Positions 8,875 through 18,854 of a stretch of DNA of 64,000 bases are shown in pieces. The stretch lies in contig NZ_VTUX01000005.1 of assembly GCF_008370495.1 (NCBI RefSeq), positions 186,001 through 250,000 of the forward strand, written 5' to 3'. A program made the position numbers and the translations under genes. This DNA is from Pseudohalioglobus sediminis (GTDB lineage Bacteria; Pseudomonadota; Gammaproteobacteria; Pseudomonadales; Halieaceae). The notes under the pieces were generated by a model that saw nothing but the letters and a program-made list of their open reading frames with translations, made no database searches and had not been told where the DNA came from. Each line of letters opens with the position of its first letter. The stretch's first letter is position 1.

Positions 8875-9432
8875 TCAGTCGTTGAGAATAGCGCGGGTGA
8901 ACTCGGCCAGGTCATTGTAGACAGGCACTGATTGCGGGTCCCGCAGTGCCGCATTTCCCGCCTGCAGCTGTTGCAGGGTTGCTTCGCCTTTGCCGGTGAG
9001 CACGAGAACCGGCTGGCAATCGCGCGCCCTCGCCGCCTGCAGGTCTTTCAGGCTGTCGCCGACGAAGTAGCAGCCACTGACTGACTCCCCGGTTTCAGCG
9101 GCGATGGCATCGAGCAGGCCGGTGCCGGGTTTGCGGCAGGCACAGCCCTCGTCCGGCAGGTGCGGGCAGTAGAAAATACCGGTCACGGTACCGCCCTGCT
9201 CTTCTACCAACTGGCACAGGTGCTGGTGGATGGCTTCCAGGTCGTCAAGCGTGAAGTAGCCCCGGCTCAGCCCCGACTGGTTGGTGGCGATGACCACTCT
9301 AAAGCCGGCACGGCTCAGCCGGGCGATCGACTCCACACTCCCTTTGACAGGCTGCCAGTCAGCCAGGCTGCGAATATAGTTTTCCGAGTCGTGGTTGATA
9401 ACACCGTCCCGGTCCAGGATCAGCAGCGGCAT
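8875..9432 (-). CDS. gmhB: D-glycero-D-manno-heptose 1,7-bisphosphate 7-phosphatase
   Basis: 185 aa, HAD phosphatase of the histidinol-phosphatase/GmhB group. The nucleophile motif is LILDRDGVIN (residues 3-12), followed by VIATNQSGLSRG, and the family's zinc-binding cluster appears as CPHLPDEGCACRKPGTG. Motif IV is YFVGDSLKDLQAA. GmhB removes the 7-phosphate during ADP-heptose synthesis for the lipopolysaccharide core. It begins 2 bp after the glyS stop codon; the glyQ-glyS-gmhB order is common in gammaproteobacteria. Confidence 0.93.
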   Translation of the reverse strand: MPLLILDRDGVINHDSENYIRSLADWQPVKGSVESIARLSRAGFRVVIATNQSGLSRGYFTLDDLEAIHQHLCQLVEEQGGTVTGIFYCPHLPDEGCACRKPGTGLLDAIAAETGESVSGCYFVGDSLKDLQAARARDCQPVLVLTGKGEATLQQLQAGNAALRDPQSVPVYNDLAEFTRAILND

Positions 9433-9434
9433 GG

Positions 9435-11513
9435 CTACTTGCTGACTACCAGCTGGGAGATGTCCGCCACTGCAAGGAACTGGTCGCGCAACTGTTTGAG
9501 CAGGTTGAGCCGGTTATTGCGCAGCGCCTGGTCTTCGGCGTTAACCATCACATCATCAAAAAACTGGTCTACCGGCGCGCGCAAAGCGGCGAGGCTGGCC
9601 AGTGCCTCGCGGTATTCGGCCTGCTGCAGGTGGCCGTCGGCGACGGCAGACAGTGACTGAAGCTGCACCGCCAGGTCCTTCTCTGCTGCTTCAGCCAGTA
9701 AGTCAGTACTCACATTGCCAAAGGGGTGCGAGGGGTCGAGCTTACCCAGGATATTGGAGACGCGTTTGTTGGCAGCCGCGAGAGCGGTGGCCTCCGGCAA
9801 CTGGCTGAAGGCGTGCACGGCCAGGACCCTGCGCTGTATATCCAGGGGCCTGCTCAGCTTTTGGGCGGCCACGGCGCGGAATACTTCCACCGCGATGCCG
9901 TCTTCCTCGAACCATGCGCGGAAGCGTTCGATCATGTAATCCAGAACCTGCGCAACCGTGCCATCGGCCAGCACGCCGTCAGGGTATTGGCCGGCGGCGA
10001 GTTCAAGACAATCACGCAGATCAAGGTCCAGGCCTTTCTCCACGATGATGCGCAATACCGCCAGTGATGCCCGGCGCAGGGCGAAGGGGTCCTTGGAACC
10101 GGTCGGCGGTTGCCCAATACCAAATATGCCCACCAGCGTGTCGAGTCGATCTGCCAGGCCGAGGGCACAGGCCACGCCGCTCTGGGGCAGGCGGTCACCG
10201 GCGAACTTCGGCCAGTATTGCTGTGCGATAGCGGCGGCAACGTCCTCAGCCTCGCCATCGTGCAGTGCGTAGTAGGAGCCGGCGATGCCCTGCATGTCGG
10301 AAAACTCCAACACCATTTCCGTGACCAGGTCAGTCTTGGCCAGCAGTGCGGCGCGTTCCGCCTGCTCCACCGGGGCGCCGATTTTCAGGGCCAGCGCCCC
10401 CGCCAGCCGCTGTACGCGCCGGGTCTTGTCGGCGACAGTGCCCAGCTTCTGCTGGAACACCACGCTTTCGAGCTTCTGCACGCGCGCCGAAAGCGGTGTT
10501 TTCTTGTCGGTCTCGAAGAAAAATGCGGCATCGGCCAGGCGTGGACGGATAACCCGCTCATTGCCGGCAATGACCTGCACCGGGTCCTCGCTCTCGATAT
10601 TGCAAAGGGTAATGAAGTTAGGCTTGAGATTGCCTTCCTCATCGACCAGATGGAAGTACTTCTGGTGTTCCTTCATGGACGATACCAGCGCCTCGGCTGG
10701 TACTTCCAGGAAACGTTCTTCGAAGGAGCCGGTAAGCGCCACCGGCCACTCAACCAGCCCGGTTACCTCGTCGAGCAGGTCCGGATCGATTACCGCCCGG
10801 GCGTTAAGTGCGCTGGCTTCGACCTCGACCTGGTCGCGAATCATCTGCTGGCGCTGTTCAAAGCTGGCAACCACTTTGGCGTCGGCCAGCGCCTGCTCAT
10901 AGTCTTCCGGTTTTTCCAGCACGATGTCGCCGCTGGAGTGGAAGCGGTGACCCCGCGTTGTGTTGCCAGTGGGCAGGCCCAGTACCAGGCCATGATCGGC
11001 TTTTTCTCCCAGCATCGCCACGACCCAGTGTACCGGTCGCACAAACTCCACCCGGCTGGCGCCCCAGCGCATGCGCTTGGGTATTGGCAGTGCAGCGATG
11101 GCTTCGTGGATGATGTCATTCAGGCAATCGCTGGTGGCTACACCGGCTTCGGTTTTGCGCAGGCCCAGTCGCGCACCCTTGGGTGTATCGATAACCTCGA
11201 GCGCGTCCGCCTCCACGCCCTGCTTCCTGGCAAAGCCGGCAGCGGCCGGCGTCCAGTTACCGTCCTGGTCGCGGGCGCGATCCACGGGCGGGCCCAGCAC
11301 CTCTATGTCCTTGTCTGCGCCGCGCACCTGCACGGCAGCGATCTGCACCGCCAGCCTGCGCGGCGAGGCAAACCAGCGCACTTCACCGTGGCCGAGCTCG
11401 CGGCCGGCCAGACCGGTAACAATGCCGTCGCGAAAGGCCAGGCCCAGGGACTTCAGCGCTTTTGGGGGCAGCTCTTCAGTGCCCAGTTCAATCAGCAGGG
11501 TTTCTGTAGTCAT
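9435..11513 (-). CDS. glyS: glycyl-tRNA synthetase beta subunit
   Basis: 692 aa, normal length for GlyS. The opening LLIELGTEELPPKALKSLG and the segment RRGH-like TTRGHRFH are family hallmarks. The middle part has the HD-like region and the C-terminal anticodon-binding/DALR-like helices (residues ~570-690). It pairs with GlyQ as an alpha2beta2 enzyme that charges tRNA-Gly in the cytoplasm. It starts 3 bp after the glyQ stop codon, so the two subunits are translated together. Confidence 0.97.
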   Translation of the reverse strand: MTTETLLIELGTEELPPKALKSLGLAFRDGIVTGLAGRELGHGEVRWFASPRRLAVQIAAVQVRGADKDIEVLGPPVDRARDQDGNWTPAAAGFARKQGVEADALEVIDTPKGARLGLRKTEAGVATSDCLNDIIHEAIAALPIPKRMRWGASRVEFVRPVHWVVAMLGEKADHGLVLGLPTGNTTRGHRFHSSGDIVLEKPEDYEQALADAKVVASFEQRQQMIRDQVEVEASALNARAVIDPDLLDEVTGLVEWPVALTGSFEERFLEVPAEALVSSMKEHQKYFHLVDEEGNLKPNFITLCNIESEDPVQVIAGNERVIRPRLADAAFFFETDKKTPLSARVQKLESVVFQQKLGTVADKTRRVQRLAGALALKIGAPVEQAERAALLAKTDLVTEMVLEFSDMQGIAGSYYALHDGEAEDVAAAIAQQYWPKFAGDRLPQSGVACALGLADRLDTLVGIFGIGQPPTGSKDPFALRRASLAVLRIIVEKGLDLDLRDCLELAAGQYPDGVLADGTVAQVLDYMIERFRAWFEEDGIAVEVFRAVAAQKLSRPLDIQRRVLAVHAFSQLPEATALAAANKRVSNILGKLDPSHPFGNVSTDLLAEAAEKDLAVQLQSLSAVADGHLQQAEYREALASLAALRAPVDQFFDDVMVNAEDQALRNNRLNLLKQLRDQFLAVADISQLVVSK

Positions 11514-11516
11514 CTG

Positions 11517-12467
11517 TTACTTGGCCTCCGCCTGTATACGCTCCAGGACTTCTTCGCGGAGTGATTCGTCTGCGAGTGGGAAGCCCAGGGCCGCGCGCGC
11601 ATCGAAATATGCCTTGGCCACGGCGCGCGCCAGTGTGCGTACCCGCAGGATGAAGCGCTGGCGCTCGGTGACCGAGATCGCGTGGCGCGCATCCAGCAGG
11701 TTGAAGGTATGGGAAGCCTTCATCACCATCTCATAGGCGGGTAGCGGCAGGTTTTTCTCTACCAGCCGCAGAGCCTCTTTCTCGCAGTGATCGAAGAAGC
11801 TGAACAGTTGCTCCACGTCCGCTTCCTCGAAGTTGTAGCGCGACATCTCTACCTCGTTCTGGTGGAAGACATCGCCATAGGTCACGGTGCCCGATGGCCC
11901 GTCAGCCCATACCAGGTCGTAGATGCTGTCTGCGCCCTGCAGGTACATGGCGATACGTTCGATGCCGTAGGTGATTTCGCCGGTGACCGGGTAGCATTCG
12001 AGGCCGCCCGCCTGCTGGAAATAGGTGAACTGGGTGACCTCCATGCCGTTGAGCCACACCTCCCAGCCCAGTCCCCATGCGCCCAGTGTGGGTGACTCCC
12101 AGTTGTCTTCGACAAAGCGCACATCGTGTATGGCGGTATCAACACCCAGCGCCTGCAATGACTGCAGGTAGAGCTCCTGGAAGTCCGCCGGTGAGGGCTT
12201 CATGACAACCTGGAACTGGTAGTAGTGTTGCAGCCGGTTGGGGTTTTCGCCGTAGCGACCGTCTGTCGGGCGGCGGCTGGGTTGCACATAGGCGGCATTC
12301 CAGCTTTCAGGCCCGACCGCGCGCAGGAAAGTGGCCGGGTGGAATGTCCCCGCGCCCACTTCCATATCCAGGGGTTGCAGGACGACGCAGCCCTGGTCTG
12401 CCCAGAATTGCTGGAGCCTCAGGATAAGCTCCTGAAATGTAAGTAGTTTGTTCTGTGTATCAGCCAC
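11517..12467 (-). CDS. glyQ: glycyl-tRNA synthetase alpha subunit
   Basis: 316 aa from the GTG at 12467 ([19 protein letters not shown]), the usual GlyQ N-terminus; the frame extends upstream but only with non-family sequence that overlaps the promoter region. Catalytic class II motifs include [19 protein letters not shown] and [19 protein letters not shown]. It catalyses glycine activation and transfer together with GlyS. It is divergent from the lpxL-like gene, with a 91-bp shared promoter region. The ribosome site before the GTG is weak. Confidence 0.96.
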   Translation of the reverse strand: MADTQNKLLTFQELILRLQQFWADQGCVVLQPLDMEVGAGTFHPATFLRAVGPESWNAAYVQPSRRPTDGRYGENPNRLQHYYQFQVVMKPSPADFQELYLQSLQALGVDTAIHDVRFVEDNWESPTLGAWGLGWEVWLNGMEVTQFTYFQQAGGLECYPVTGEITYGIERIAMYLQGADSIYDLVWADGPSGTVTYGDVFHQNEVEMSRYNFEEADVEQLFSFFDHCEKEALRLVEKNLPLPAYEMVMKASHTFNLLDARHAISVTERQRFILRVRTLARAVAKAYFDARAALGFPLADESLREEVLERIQAEAK

Positions 12468-12558
12468 GTTGTGTCCGTGCGGTCGCTGCGAAGGGCGGCT
12501 ATTATACAGGCTCTTTTGGCGGCATAATACGCGCTTGGCCTGATTGTGAATTTCACCC

Positions 12559-13452
12559 ATGGATAGCTTCAAGGCAGCGCTTATCAAGCTGCTACTGCAT
12601 AGCTGCGCCCTGCTCCCCCTGTCCTGGGCGCGGGCGCTCGGCCGCGGTGCGGTGCGCCTGTACTGGCCCTTCGGCGGGCGCAGCCGCAAGGTTACCGAGC
12701 GCAATATACAACTCGCCTTCGCCCATCTCGAGCCCGCACAGCAGCAGGCCCTGGCCCGCCGCAGCCTCGGTGCCACCGGGGAACTGGCTGCTGAAATGGG
12801 CCATGTGTGGCTGCGTCCGTGGGACTATGTACAGGGTCTGGTAAAGTCGGTGGAGGGTGCGGAGCTGATCACCGCGGCACAGGCCGAGGGTCGAGGTGTT
12901 ATTGTGCTGGCGCCGCACATCGGCAACTGGGAGATTGTCGGCCTGCACCTGGGCATCCTGGGCAATACAGTCTCGCTCTACGAGCCACCGAAGCTCCAGG
13001 CCCTGGGGCCCCTGATTGAGCGCGCCCGGCAGCGCAGTGGTGCGACCCTGGTACCCACAGACAGTCGCGGCCTGGTGCGCCTGTTGAGGAGCGTAAAGGG
13101 TGGCGACATCTCGGGCATTCTGCCGGACCAGGCGCCGGGTGACGTAAACTCGGGCGAGAATGTGCCGTTTATGGACGTGCCCTGCTTTACGCCTACGCTC
13201 GCCAGTAACATGATTCGACGCACCGGGGCGCTGGCAGTTTTTGGCATGGCCGAGCGCGTCAGTGCGGGCTTCGCAGTGCGCTATTTTCCTGCCGAAGACG
13301 CGATCTATGACGAGGATGTGCTGGTTTCACTGGCGGCCATGAATCGCGGCGTTGAGCAGTGTGTTGCGCATTGCCCGGAACAGTACCAATGGGAGTACAA
13401 GCGTTTTCGCGTGCGCCCGAAGCAGGGGCCCGGTGTCTACGACGATCTGTGA
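12559..13452 (+). CDS. lpxL: LpxL/LpxM-type lipid A acyltransferase
   Basis: 297 aa, HtrB/LpxL family of lysophospholipid-acyltransferase-like enzymes. One N-terminal hydrophobic segment is followed by the HX4E-type active site [17 protein letters not shown] (about residues 115-131) and the downstream block [25 protein letters not shown]. It would add a secondary acyl chain to Kdo-lipid IVA at the inner membrane. LpxL versus LpxM, and chain length, cannot be decided from sequence. It lies upstream of djlA on the same strand. Confidence 0.85.
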   Translation: MDSFKAALIKLLLHSCALLPLSWARALGRGAVRLYWPFGGRSRKVTERNIQLAFAHLEPAQQQALARRSLGATGELAAEMGHVWLRPWDYVQGLVKSVEGAELITAAQAEGRGVIVLAPHIGNWEIVGLHLGILGNTVSLYEPPKLQALGPLIERARQRSGATLVPTDSRGLVRLLRSVKGGDISGILPDQAPGDVNSGENVPFMDVPCFTPTLASNMIRRTGALAVFGMAERVSAGFAVRYFPAEDAIYDEDVLVSLAAMNRGVEQCVAHCPEQYQWEYKRFRVRPKQGPGVYDDL

Positions 13453-13527
13453 TCGCGCGCCTGTTAACACAACCCTGAATCTCTGCGGCTGGCATCAGTG
13501 CGGCTGGCCCCAGTAAGGAGCTGTCAC

Positions 13528-14316
13528 TTGTTCTACGGAAAACTCATCGGCGGTGTTATTGGCCTGCTGGTTCTCGGGCCGATCGGGCTGATCCTGGGTG
13601 TGATTGTCGGCCACCTGTTTGATAACGGCTTGATGCAGACCCTGAAGTTTGCGTCACCCCAGAATATCGCTCGCATCAAGCAGAGCTTTTTCGAAACCAC
13701 GTTCCTCCTCTCCGGGTTCCTGGCCAAGGCGGATGGGCGGATTTCGGAACAGGAAATTGCCCACACTGAAGCCGTGTTCACGCAAATGGGGCTCAACGCT
13801 GAACAACGCAAGCGGGCGATCGAGTTTTTCCAACGCGGCGCGGCGGCGGATTTCCAGCCGGAACCTGCGGCAGCGGCCTTTATTGAAATAACCAGGGGCC
13901 AGCGCCAGCTGTGCCAGACACTGCTGTTCTTCCTGATCTCCCTGGCCCTTGCGGACCACCGGATAGACGATGCGGAGCAGGCCGCCCTGCAGCGCATTGC
14001 CACCCTGCTGGGGTTCAGCGCCGCCGAGCTGGCCCAGTTCCTGCGCATGGCACAGGCGCAGGATCATTTCCATGGCTCGGCCGGTTACGCCGCCCAGCCG
14101 GGTACCAGCCTGGAAGACGCCTACGAGGCGCTGGGGGTTTCGGCGGACGTGGACGACAAGGGCCTGAAACGCGCCTATCGCAAGTTGATGAGTGAGCACC
14201 ACCCGGACAAGCTGATCGCCCAGGGCGTGCCCGAGGATATGGTCAAACTGGCCACGGAGCGCTCGCAGGAGATCCAGGCGGCTTATGAAATGATCAAGAA
14301 GTCGCGTGGTGGTTAG
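13528..14316 (+). CDS. djlA: DnaJ-like co-chaperone DjlA
   Basis: 262 aa from the TTG at 13528, chosen because AAGGAG lies 7 nt upstream and the protein then begins FYGKLIGGVIGLLVLGPIG, the single GxxxG-type membrane helix of DjlA. The middle (about 55-175) is a TerB-like helical domain. The C-terminal ~70 residues are a J domain with the essential HPD in MSEHHPDKL. DjlA is an inner-membrane J protein that works with DnaK and has been linked to envelope stress signalling in E. coli. It is followed by the structured repeat at 14343. Confidence 0.93.
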   Translation: MFYGKLIGGVIGLLVLGPIGLILGVIVGHLFDNGLMQTLKFASPQNIARIKQSFFETTFLLSGFLAKADGRISEQEIAHTEAVFTQMGLNAEQRKRAIEFFQRGAAADFQPEPAAAAFIEITRGQRQLCQTLLFFLISLALADHRIDDAEQAALQRIATLLGFSAAELAQFLRMAQAQDHFHGSAGYAAQPGTSLEDAYEALGVSADVDDKGLKRAYRKLMSEHHPDKLIAQGVPEDMVKLATERSQEIQAAYEMIKKSRGG

Positions 14317-14342
14317 GTTGCGCCACGCTGGTTTCAGGATCA

Positions 14343-14558
14343 GCTAACCGGCCCTCCACCGGGCCATGCGTTCCGGCACGGCCACAAGCTCCGCCGCTTC
14401 TTGGGCCGCCGCGTAACTCGGGCAGCGGTTGCTGGGCGCAACCGCTAAGCGCCCTCAGACATCCACGGCGGAAAGCCCCCGGCGAATCGGCTGCGCAAAC
14501 AGCGGTGGCCTGATTGTTCCGGAACGCATGGCCCGGCGAAGGGCCTGCATACGTTAGC
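14343..14558. repeat. structured repeat element, copy A
   Basis: A ~216-bp element between the convergent djlA and trkH genes. Outer arms are GCTAAC (14343-14348)/GTTAGC (14553-14558) and a 27-nt stem 14350-14376/14519-14545 with two mismatches, including a perfect 16-bp pairing GGGCCATGCGTTCCGG. Inside are GGCCAC (14380-14385)/GTGGCC (14505-14510), a longer imperfect helix 14393-14405/14478-14491, and a hairpin AGCGGTTGC-tgggc-GCAACCGCT (14424-14446). The core from about 14385 to 14518 is clearly similar to copy B at 57444. The family is unknown to me. Strand is undetermined; it reads in the orientation of copy B on the + strand. Confidence 0.75.
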
Positions 14559-14638
14559 GATATCTATGGTGAGGCACAGCCTGGCGGCAATGGGCTCTCA
14601 TCGTAATGGAGTTCCACGGGCCGCGCTGGCAGAACCCC

Positions 14639-16087
14639 CTAGATCCGCCAGAACATCGGCGTGAATAACACCAGCAGGGTGAATACCTCGAGGCGTCCCA
14701 GCAGCATGGTGAAACAGAGAATACCCTTTGCGGTATCGCTTATAGAGGCGTAGTTAGCGGCCACTTCGCCCAGGCCGGGGCCGAGGTTGTTGATGGATGC
14801 CGCCACCGCAGAGAACGCTGTGGTGAAGTCCAGCCCGGTGGCCATCAACAGCAGCATGATGACGATAAAACAGGTGGTGTATACGGCAAAGAAACTCCAC
14901 ACCGCGCTCACCACTGACGCCTCCACGCGGCGCCTTCCGACCTTTAGCGGGATCACGGCATTGGGGTGCACCAGTTGTTTCAGCTCGCGCACGCCCTGCT
15001 TGTAGATCAGCATCAGGCGCATGGCTTTCATGCCGCCGCCGGTCGACCCCACGCAGCCTCCCATGAAGGAAAACATCAGCAGCATCACCGGGAGAAAGGA
15101 GGGCCAGTGGGCGAAATCCTGGGTCGCGAACCCTGTGGTGGTGGTGATGGAAACCGCCTGGAAAATACCGTGTACCACGCCGTCCGACGGCTGTAGCGTG
15201 CCGCTGAGGATGAGGTAGGTACAGGTGATGGCAATACAGATCAGTAATACGCCCGAGAAAAACCGTGTCTCGGAGTCCTTGCGATAGGGTGCGATGTTGC
15301 GCCGACGCCAGAAAATGAAATGCAGGCCGAAGTTGATCGCCGAGATATACATGAACAGGCTGCAAATCATCAAAATGGTGTTGCTGTCAAAGTAACCCAT
15401 GCTGGCGTCGTGGGTGGAGAAACCGCCAATGGCTACTGTCGACAGGGCGTGGGCAATGGCGTCGAAAGGGGTCATGCCTGCGGCCCAGTAGGCCAGCGCG
15501 CACACCGCCGTGAGCGTGATGTATACCGTGGCAAGCGCCTTGGCGGTCTCGGTAATGCGCGGGGTCAGCTTGCTGTCCTTGGATGGGCCCGGTGTTTCGG
15601 CCTTGTAGAGCTGCATGCCGCCGATGCCCAGCATGGGCAGCACCGCCACAGCGACCACGATGATGCCGATGCCGCCCATCCACTGCAGCAGCTGCCGGTA
15701 GATCAGGATTGACGCCGGCAGCGAATCCAGCCCCACGATTACCGTGGCTCCGGTGGTGGTCAGGCCGGATATAGACTCAAAAATCGCTTCCGTTGTGGTC
15801 AGCTGCAGGCTCTCGGTGAGTATGAAAGGCAGTGACCCGAACAAACCGAGGACGGTCCAGAACAGGGAGGTAATGAGAAATCCGTCGCGAATACGCAGCT
15901 CGTGCCGGGCGTGCATCACCGGTACCCAGATGGCGAGCCCGGAGAAGAAGGTAATGCCCAGGGCTGACAGGAAGCCATCTGCCGTGTTGTCTTCGGCGAT
16001 CAGCGCCGTCACCAGCGGTATCAGCATGGTGCTCGAAAACAGCATCAGCAGGATGCCAAGTATGCGCAGTGAGACCGAGATATGCAT
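14639..16087 (-). CDS. trkH: Trk potassium transporter membrane subunit TrkH
   Basis: 482 aa, about ten to twelve membrane helices arranged as four M1-P-M2 repeats. Pore-loop signatures include ISGLTTTGATV and STVAIGGFSTHD, with SITTTTGFAT in a third repeat. TrkH is the K+-translocating subunit of the Trk uptake system in the inner membrane. It follows trkA by 3 bp, so channel and regulatory subunit are co-expressed. Length is normal for the family. Confidence 0.96.
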   Translation of the reverse strand: MHISVSLRILGILLMLFSSTMLIPLVTALIAEDNTADGFLSALGITFFSGLAIWVPVMHARHELRIRDGFLITSLFWTVLGLFGSLPFILTESLQLTTTEAIFESISGLTTTGATVIVGLDSLPASILIYRQLLQWMGGIGIIVVAVAVLPMLGIGGMQLYKAETPGPSKDSKLTPRITETAKALATVYITLTAVCALAYWAAGMTPFDAIAHALSTVAIGGFSTHDASMGYFDSNTILMICSLFMYISAINFGLHFIFWRRRNIAPYRKDSETRFFSGVLLICIAITCTYLILSGTLQPSDGVVHGIFQAVSITTTTGFATQDFAHWPSFLPVMLLMFSFMGGCVGSTGGGMKAMRLMLIYKQGVRELKQLVHPNAVIPLKVGRRRVEASVVSAVWSFFAVYTTCFIVIMLLLMATGLDFTTAFSAVAASINNLGPGLGEVAANYASISDTAKGILCFTMLLGRLEVFTLLVLFTPMFWRI

Positions 16088-16090
16088 CGA

Positions 16091-17464
16091 TCAGAAGAAC
16101 CCGAAGCCCACGGCGAAGAGTTTTTCCACCGCGTTGATCTTGCGCTGGTCCACCAGGAACAGGATAACGTGGTCGTCGGTCTCCACCACGACGTGGCTGT
16201 GGGCGATGAGCACCTCTTCCCCGCGCACGATGGCACCAATGGTCACGCCGTCCGGCAGGGTGATTTCATCCAATCGTCGCCCCACCACTTTGGAGGAATG
16301 GGGGTCGCCGTGGGCGGTGACCTCGATAGCCTCCGCCGCGCCCCGGCGCAGTGAGTGCACATTGCTGATGTCGCCTTTGCGCACATGTGTCAGCAGGCTG
16401 CCGATGGTGATCTGCTGTGGGGAGATCGCGATATCGATTTCATCACCAACCAGTTCGGCGTAGGCCGGATTGGTAATCAGCGTGATCACTTTCTTGGCGC
16501 CCATGCGCTTGGCCAGCATCGACATCATGATGTTGGATTCATCGTTATTGGTCAGGGCACAGAACACGTCGTTGGCTTCGATGTTCTCCTGCGCCAGCAG
16601 CTGTGGTTCAGAGGCGCTGCCATTCAGGACAATGGTGTGGCGCAGCCGTTCCGACAGGATGCGGCAGCGCTTGTAGGATTGCTCGATCACCTTGACCTGG
16701 TACTTGCTTTCTATCGATTGCGCCAGCGTGGCGCCGATGTTGCCGCCGCCGGCGATCATGACCCGCTTGTAGGGCTTGTCGACGCGGCGCAGTTCGGACA
16801 TCACCGCGCGTATATTCTCCCTGGCGGCAATGAAGAACACCTCGTCGTCTACTTCGACCACGGTGTCGCCTTCGGGGATGATCGGGCGATCCTGGCGGAA
16901 GATAGCCGCGACCCGGGTGTCCACCTTGGGCATATGCGTGCGGATTTCCTGCAGTTCATGCCCCACGATGGGACCGCCGTGGTAGGCCCGCACCGCGACC
17001 AGCTGTACCCGCCCCTCCGCGAAGTCCAGGACCTGCAGTGCACCGGGGTTGGCGATCAACTGCTCAATATTCTTGGTGACCAGTTGCTCCGGGCCGATGA
17101 TTACATCCACCGGGACATGATCGCGGTTGAACAGCTGCTCCTGGTGGGCAAGGTAGTTGGGCGAGCGCACGCGCGAAATCTTCGTGGGTGTGTTGAACAG
17201 GGTGTGGGCAACCTGGCAGGCCATCATGTTGATCTCATCGGAGTTGGTTACCGCGATGAGCATGTCGGCGTCTTCGGCGCCGGCCTTGAACAGGGTGTTG
17301 GGGTGGGAGGCGCCACCGGCCACAGTGCCGATATCCAGCCGGTCCTGGAGGGCCCGCAGTTTGCTGCCGTCGGTGTCGACGACAATAATATCGTTCTGCT
17401 CATTGGCCAGGTGCTCGGCCAGTGTGCCACCGACCTGGCCGGCTCCCAGAATTATGATCTTCAT
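16091..17464 (-). CDS. trkA: Trk system regulatory subunit TrkA
   Basis: 457 aa with the duplicated RCK layout. Two NAD-binding folds begin at [20 protein letters not shown] and, around residue 232, at [14 protein letters not shown]. Each is followed by a TrkA-C domain (about 140-225 and 370-457). TrkA is the peripheral nucleotide-binding ring that gates TrkH. It lies between rsmB upstream and trkH downstream on the minus strand; the def-fmt-rsmB-trkA order matches that of E. coli. Confidence 0.97.
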   Translation of the reverse strand: MKIIILGAGQVGGTLAEHLANEQNDIIVVDTDGSKLRALQDRLDIGTVAGGASHPNTLFKAGAEDADMLIAVTNSDEINMMACQVAHTLFNTPTKISRVRSPNYLAHQEQLFNRDHVPVDVIIGPEQLVTKNIEQLIANPGALQVLDFAEGRVQLVAVRAYHGGPIVGHELQEIRTHMPKVDTRVAAIFRQDRPIIPEGDTVVEVDDEVFFIAARENIRAVMSELRRVDKPYKRVMIAGGGNIGATLAQSIESKYQVKVIEQSYKRCRILSERLRHTIVLNGSASEPQLLAQENIEANDVFCALTNNDESNIMMSMLAKRMGAKKVITLITNPAYAELVGDEIDIAISPQQITIGSLLTHVRKGDISNVHSLRRGAAEAIEVTAHGDPHSSKVVGRRLDEITLPDGVTIGAIVRGEEVLIAHSHVVVETDDHVILFLVDQRKINAVEKLFAVGFGFF

Positions 17465-17561
17465 TGCTTGCGGGCTCAGCTAACTATCGGGAAACAATAA
17501 AGAAAAGCCCTGCACATTGTAAGGGCCGCCGCAGGGAATAGTGCACAAAGCACGGTCCCGG

Positions 17562-18854
17562 TCAGCGTTTCTGCAGGCGGGCAAAAAACAGTCCGTCGGG
17601 GCCGCCCTCGCGGGGCAGCAGCTGTCTGCCGCAGCGGACTTTCTCGCCCCAGGGCGCATCGGTATCCAGCAGCAGGGCGTCATCGCGCTGGCCGAGGAAG
17701 GTCGCGATGGCTTCGCTGTTTTCCAGTTCGAGTATGGAACAGGTCACGTACAGCAGCAGGCCGCCGGGTTTCAGCAGCGGCCAGAGACCGTGCAGGATGT
17801 CCACCTGCTGCGCGCCCATGGCCGCAATATCCTGTTTCCGCCGCAGCAGCTTGATATCGGGATGGCGCCGGATCACACCACTGGCACTGCATGGCGCGTC
17901 AACCAGCACATGGTCAAAGCCCGCGTGGGGCAGGTCTGCGATCGGGCTTGCGGCGTCCATGGTCAGCAGTTCAGCCTGCAGCGACAGTCGCTGCAGGTTT
18001 TCCTGCACGCGCTGCAAACGCGTGGCATCCACGTCCGCAGCGACCACTTCGCCGACTTCAGGATAGCGCTCCAGTAAATGGCAGGTCTTGCCCCCCGGGG
18101 CGGCACAGGCGTCGAGTACGCGGTCCCCCGGGCGCACCGGCAGCAGGGAAGCCGCCAGCTGCGCGGCTTCGTCCTGCACGCTGGCCAGGCCTTCGCCGAA
18201 ACCCGGGATGTCTGCCACATCCATCGGCCTGTGCAGGTACACCGCCTCGGCAGACAGCGCCCCGGCCTGGGCCTCAATACCCTTCTCCGCCAGTAATTGC
18301 AGGTAGGCCTCGCGCTGGATTTGCCTGCTGTTTACACGCAGTGTCAGCGGCGGCTGGCTGTTGTTCGCGGCAATGATCTGCTGCTGGTGTGCTGGCCATT
18401 GCGTGCCGATAGCGCGATACAGCCACGCCGGGTGGGCTGCACGGGCGGCCTCGTCAAGCCCGGCAACCAGCTCGTCCCGTTCGCGCAGGAAGCGGCGCAA
18501 CACCGCGTTACACAAACCCTTGCTCCAGGGTTTTTTCAGCGCACGGGTGGCGGCTACTGTCGCCGAGACGGCAGCGTGATCCGGTATGCGTGTGTCTTCC
18601 AGCTGGTACAGGCCGCACAACAACAGGCCCTGTACATCCCGGTCCTTGTCGCGCAGTGGCTTGTCCAGCAACTGGCGCAGTATGGCCTGCAACCGGGGTG
18701 CCTGGCGCAGGGTTCCGTAGCACAGCTGTTGCAGCAGGCCGCGATCACGCGCTGCCACCGTGTCCAGCGCGGCTGGCAGTACCTGGTTCAGTGACTTGCC
18801 TGCCATGACTTCGGCCAGCAGGCGGGCGGCGGCGGCGCGGGTATCCAGCGCCAT
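17562..18854 (-). CDS. rsmB: 16S rRNA (cytosine-967-C5)-methyltransferase RsmB
   Basis: 430 aa. The N-terminal ~140 residues form a NusB-like RNA-binding domain (TRAAAARLLAEVMAGKSLNQVL, LLQQLCYGTLR). The C-terminal Rossmann methyltransferase has the SAM motif DRVLDACAAPGGKTCHLLE, motif IV VDAPCSASGVIRRHPDIK with the conserved Pro-Cys, and motif VI LLYVTCSILELENSE with the catalytic Cys. It methylates C967 of 16S rRNA. Its start codon overlaps the fmt stop codon by one base. Confidence 0.96.
   Translation of the reverse strand: MALDTRAAAARLLAEVMAGKSLNQVLPAALDTVAARDRGLLQQLCYGTLRQAPRLQAILRQLLDKPLRDKDRDVQGLLLCGLYQLEDTRIPDHAAVSATVAATRALKKPWSKGLCNAVLRRFLRERDELVAGLDEAARAAHPAWLYRAIGTQWPAHQQQIIAANNSQPPLTLRVNSRQIQREAYLQLLAEKGIEAQAGALSAEAVYLHRPMDVADIPGFGEGLASVQDEAAQLAASLLPVRPGDRVLDACAAPGGKTCHLLERYPEVGEVVAADVDATRLQRVQENLQRLSLQAELLTMDAASPIADLPHAGFDHVLVDAPCSASGVIRRHPDIKLLRRKQDIAAMGAQQVDILHGLWPLLKPGGLLLYVTCSILELENSEAIATFLGQRDDALLLDTDAPWGEKVRCGRQLLPREGGPDGLFFARLQKR

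Noticed and set aside
10110-11564. 484-codon open frame on the + strand
   Set aside because: It lies wholly antisense to glyS, whose family match is unambiguous, and its translation has no recognisable domain. It is a product of high GC content.
14343-14558. structured repeat as an integron attC site
   Set aside because: The GTTAGC/GCTAAC ends look superficially similar, but the consensus core sites do not fit and copy B lacks them. There are no cassette-like genes.
16355-17500. 381-codon open frame on the + strand
   Set aside because: Antisense shadow of trkA.
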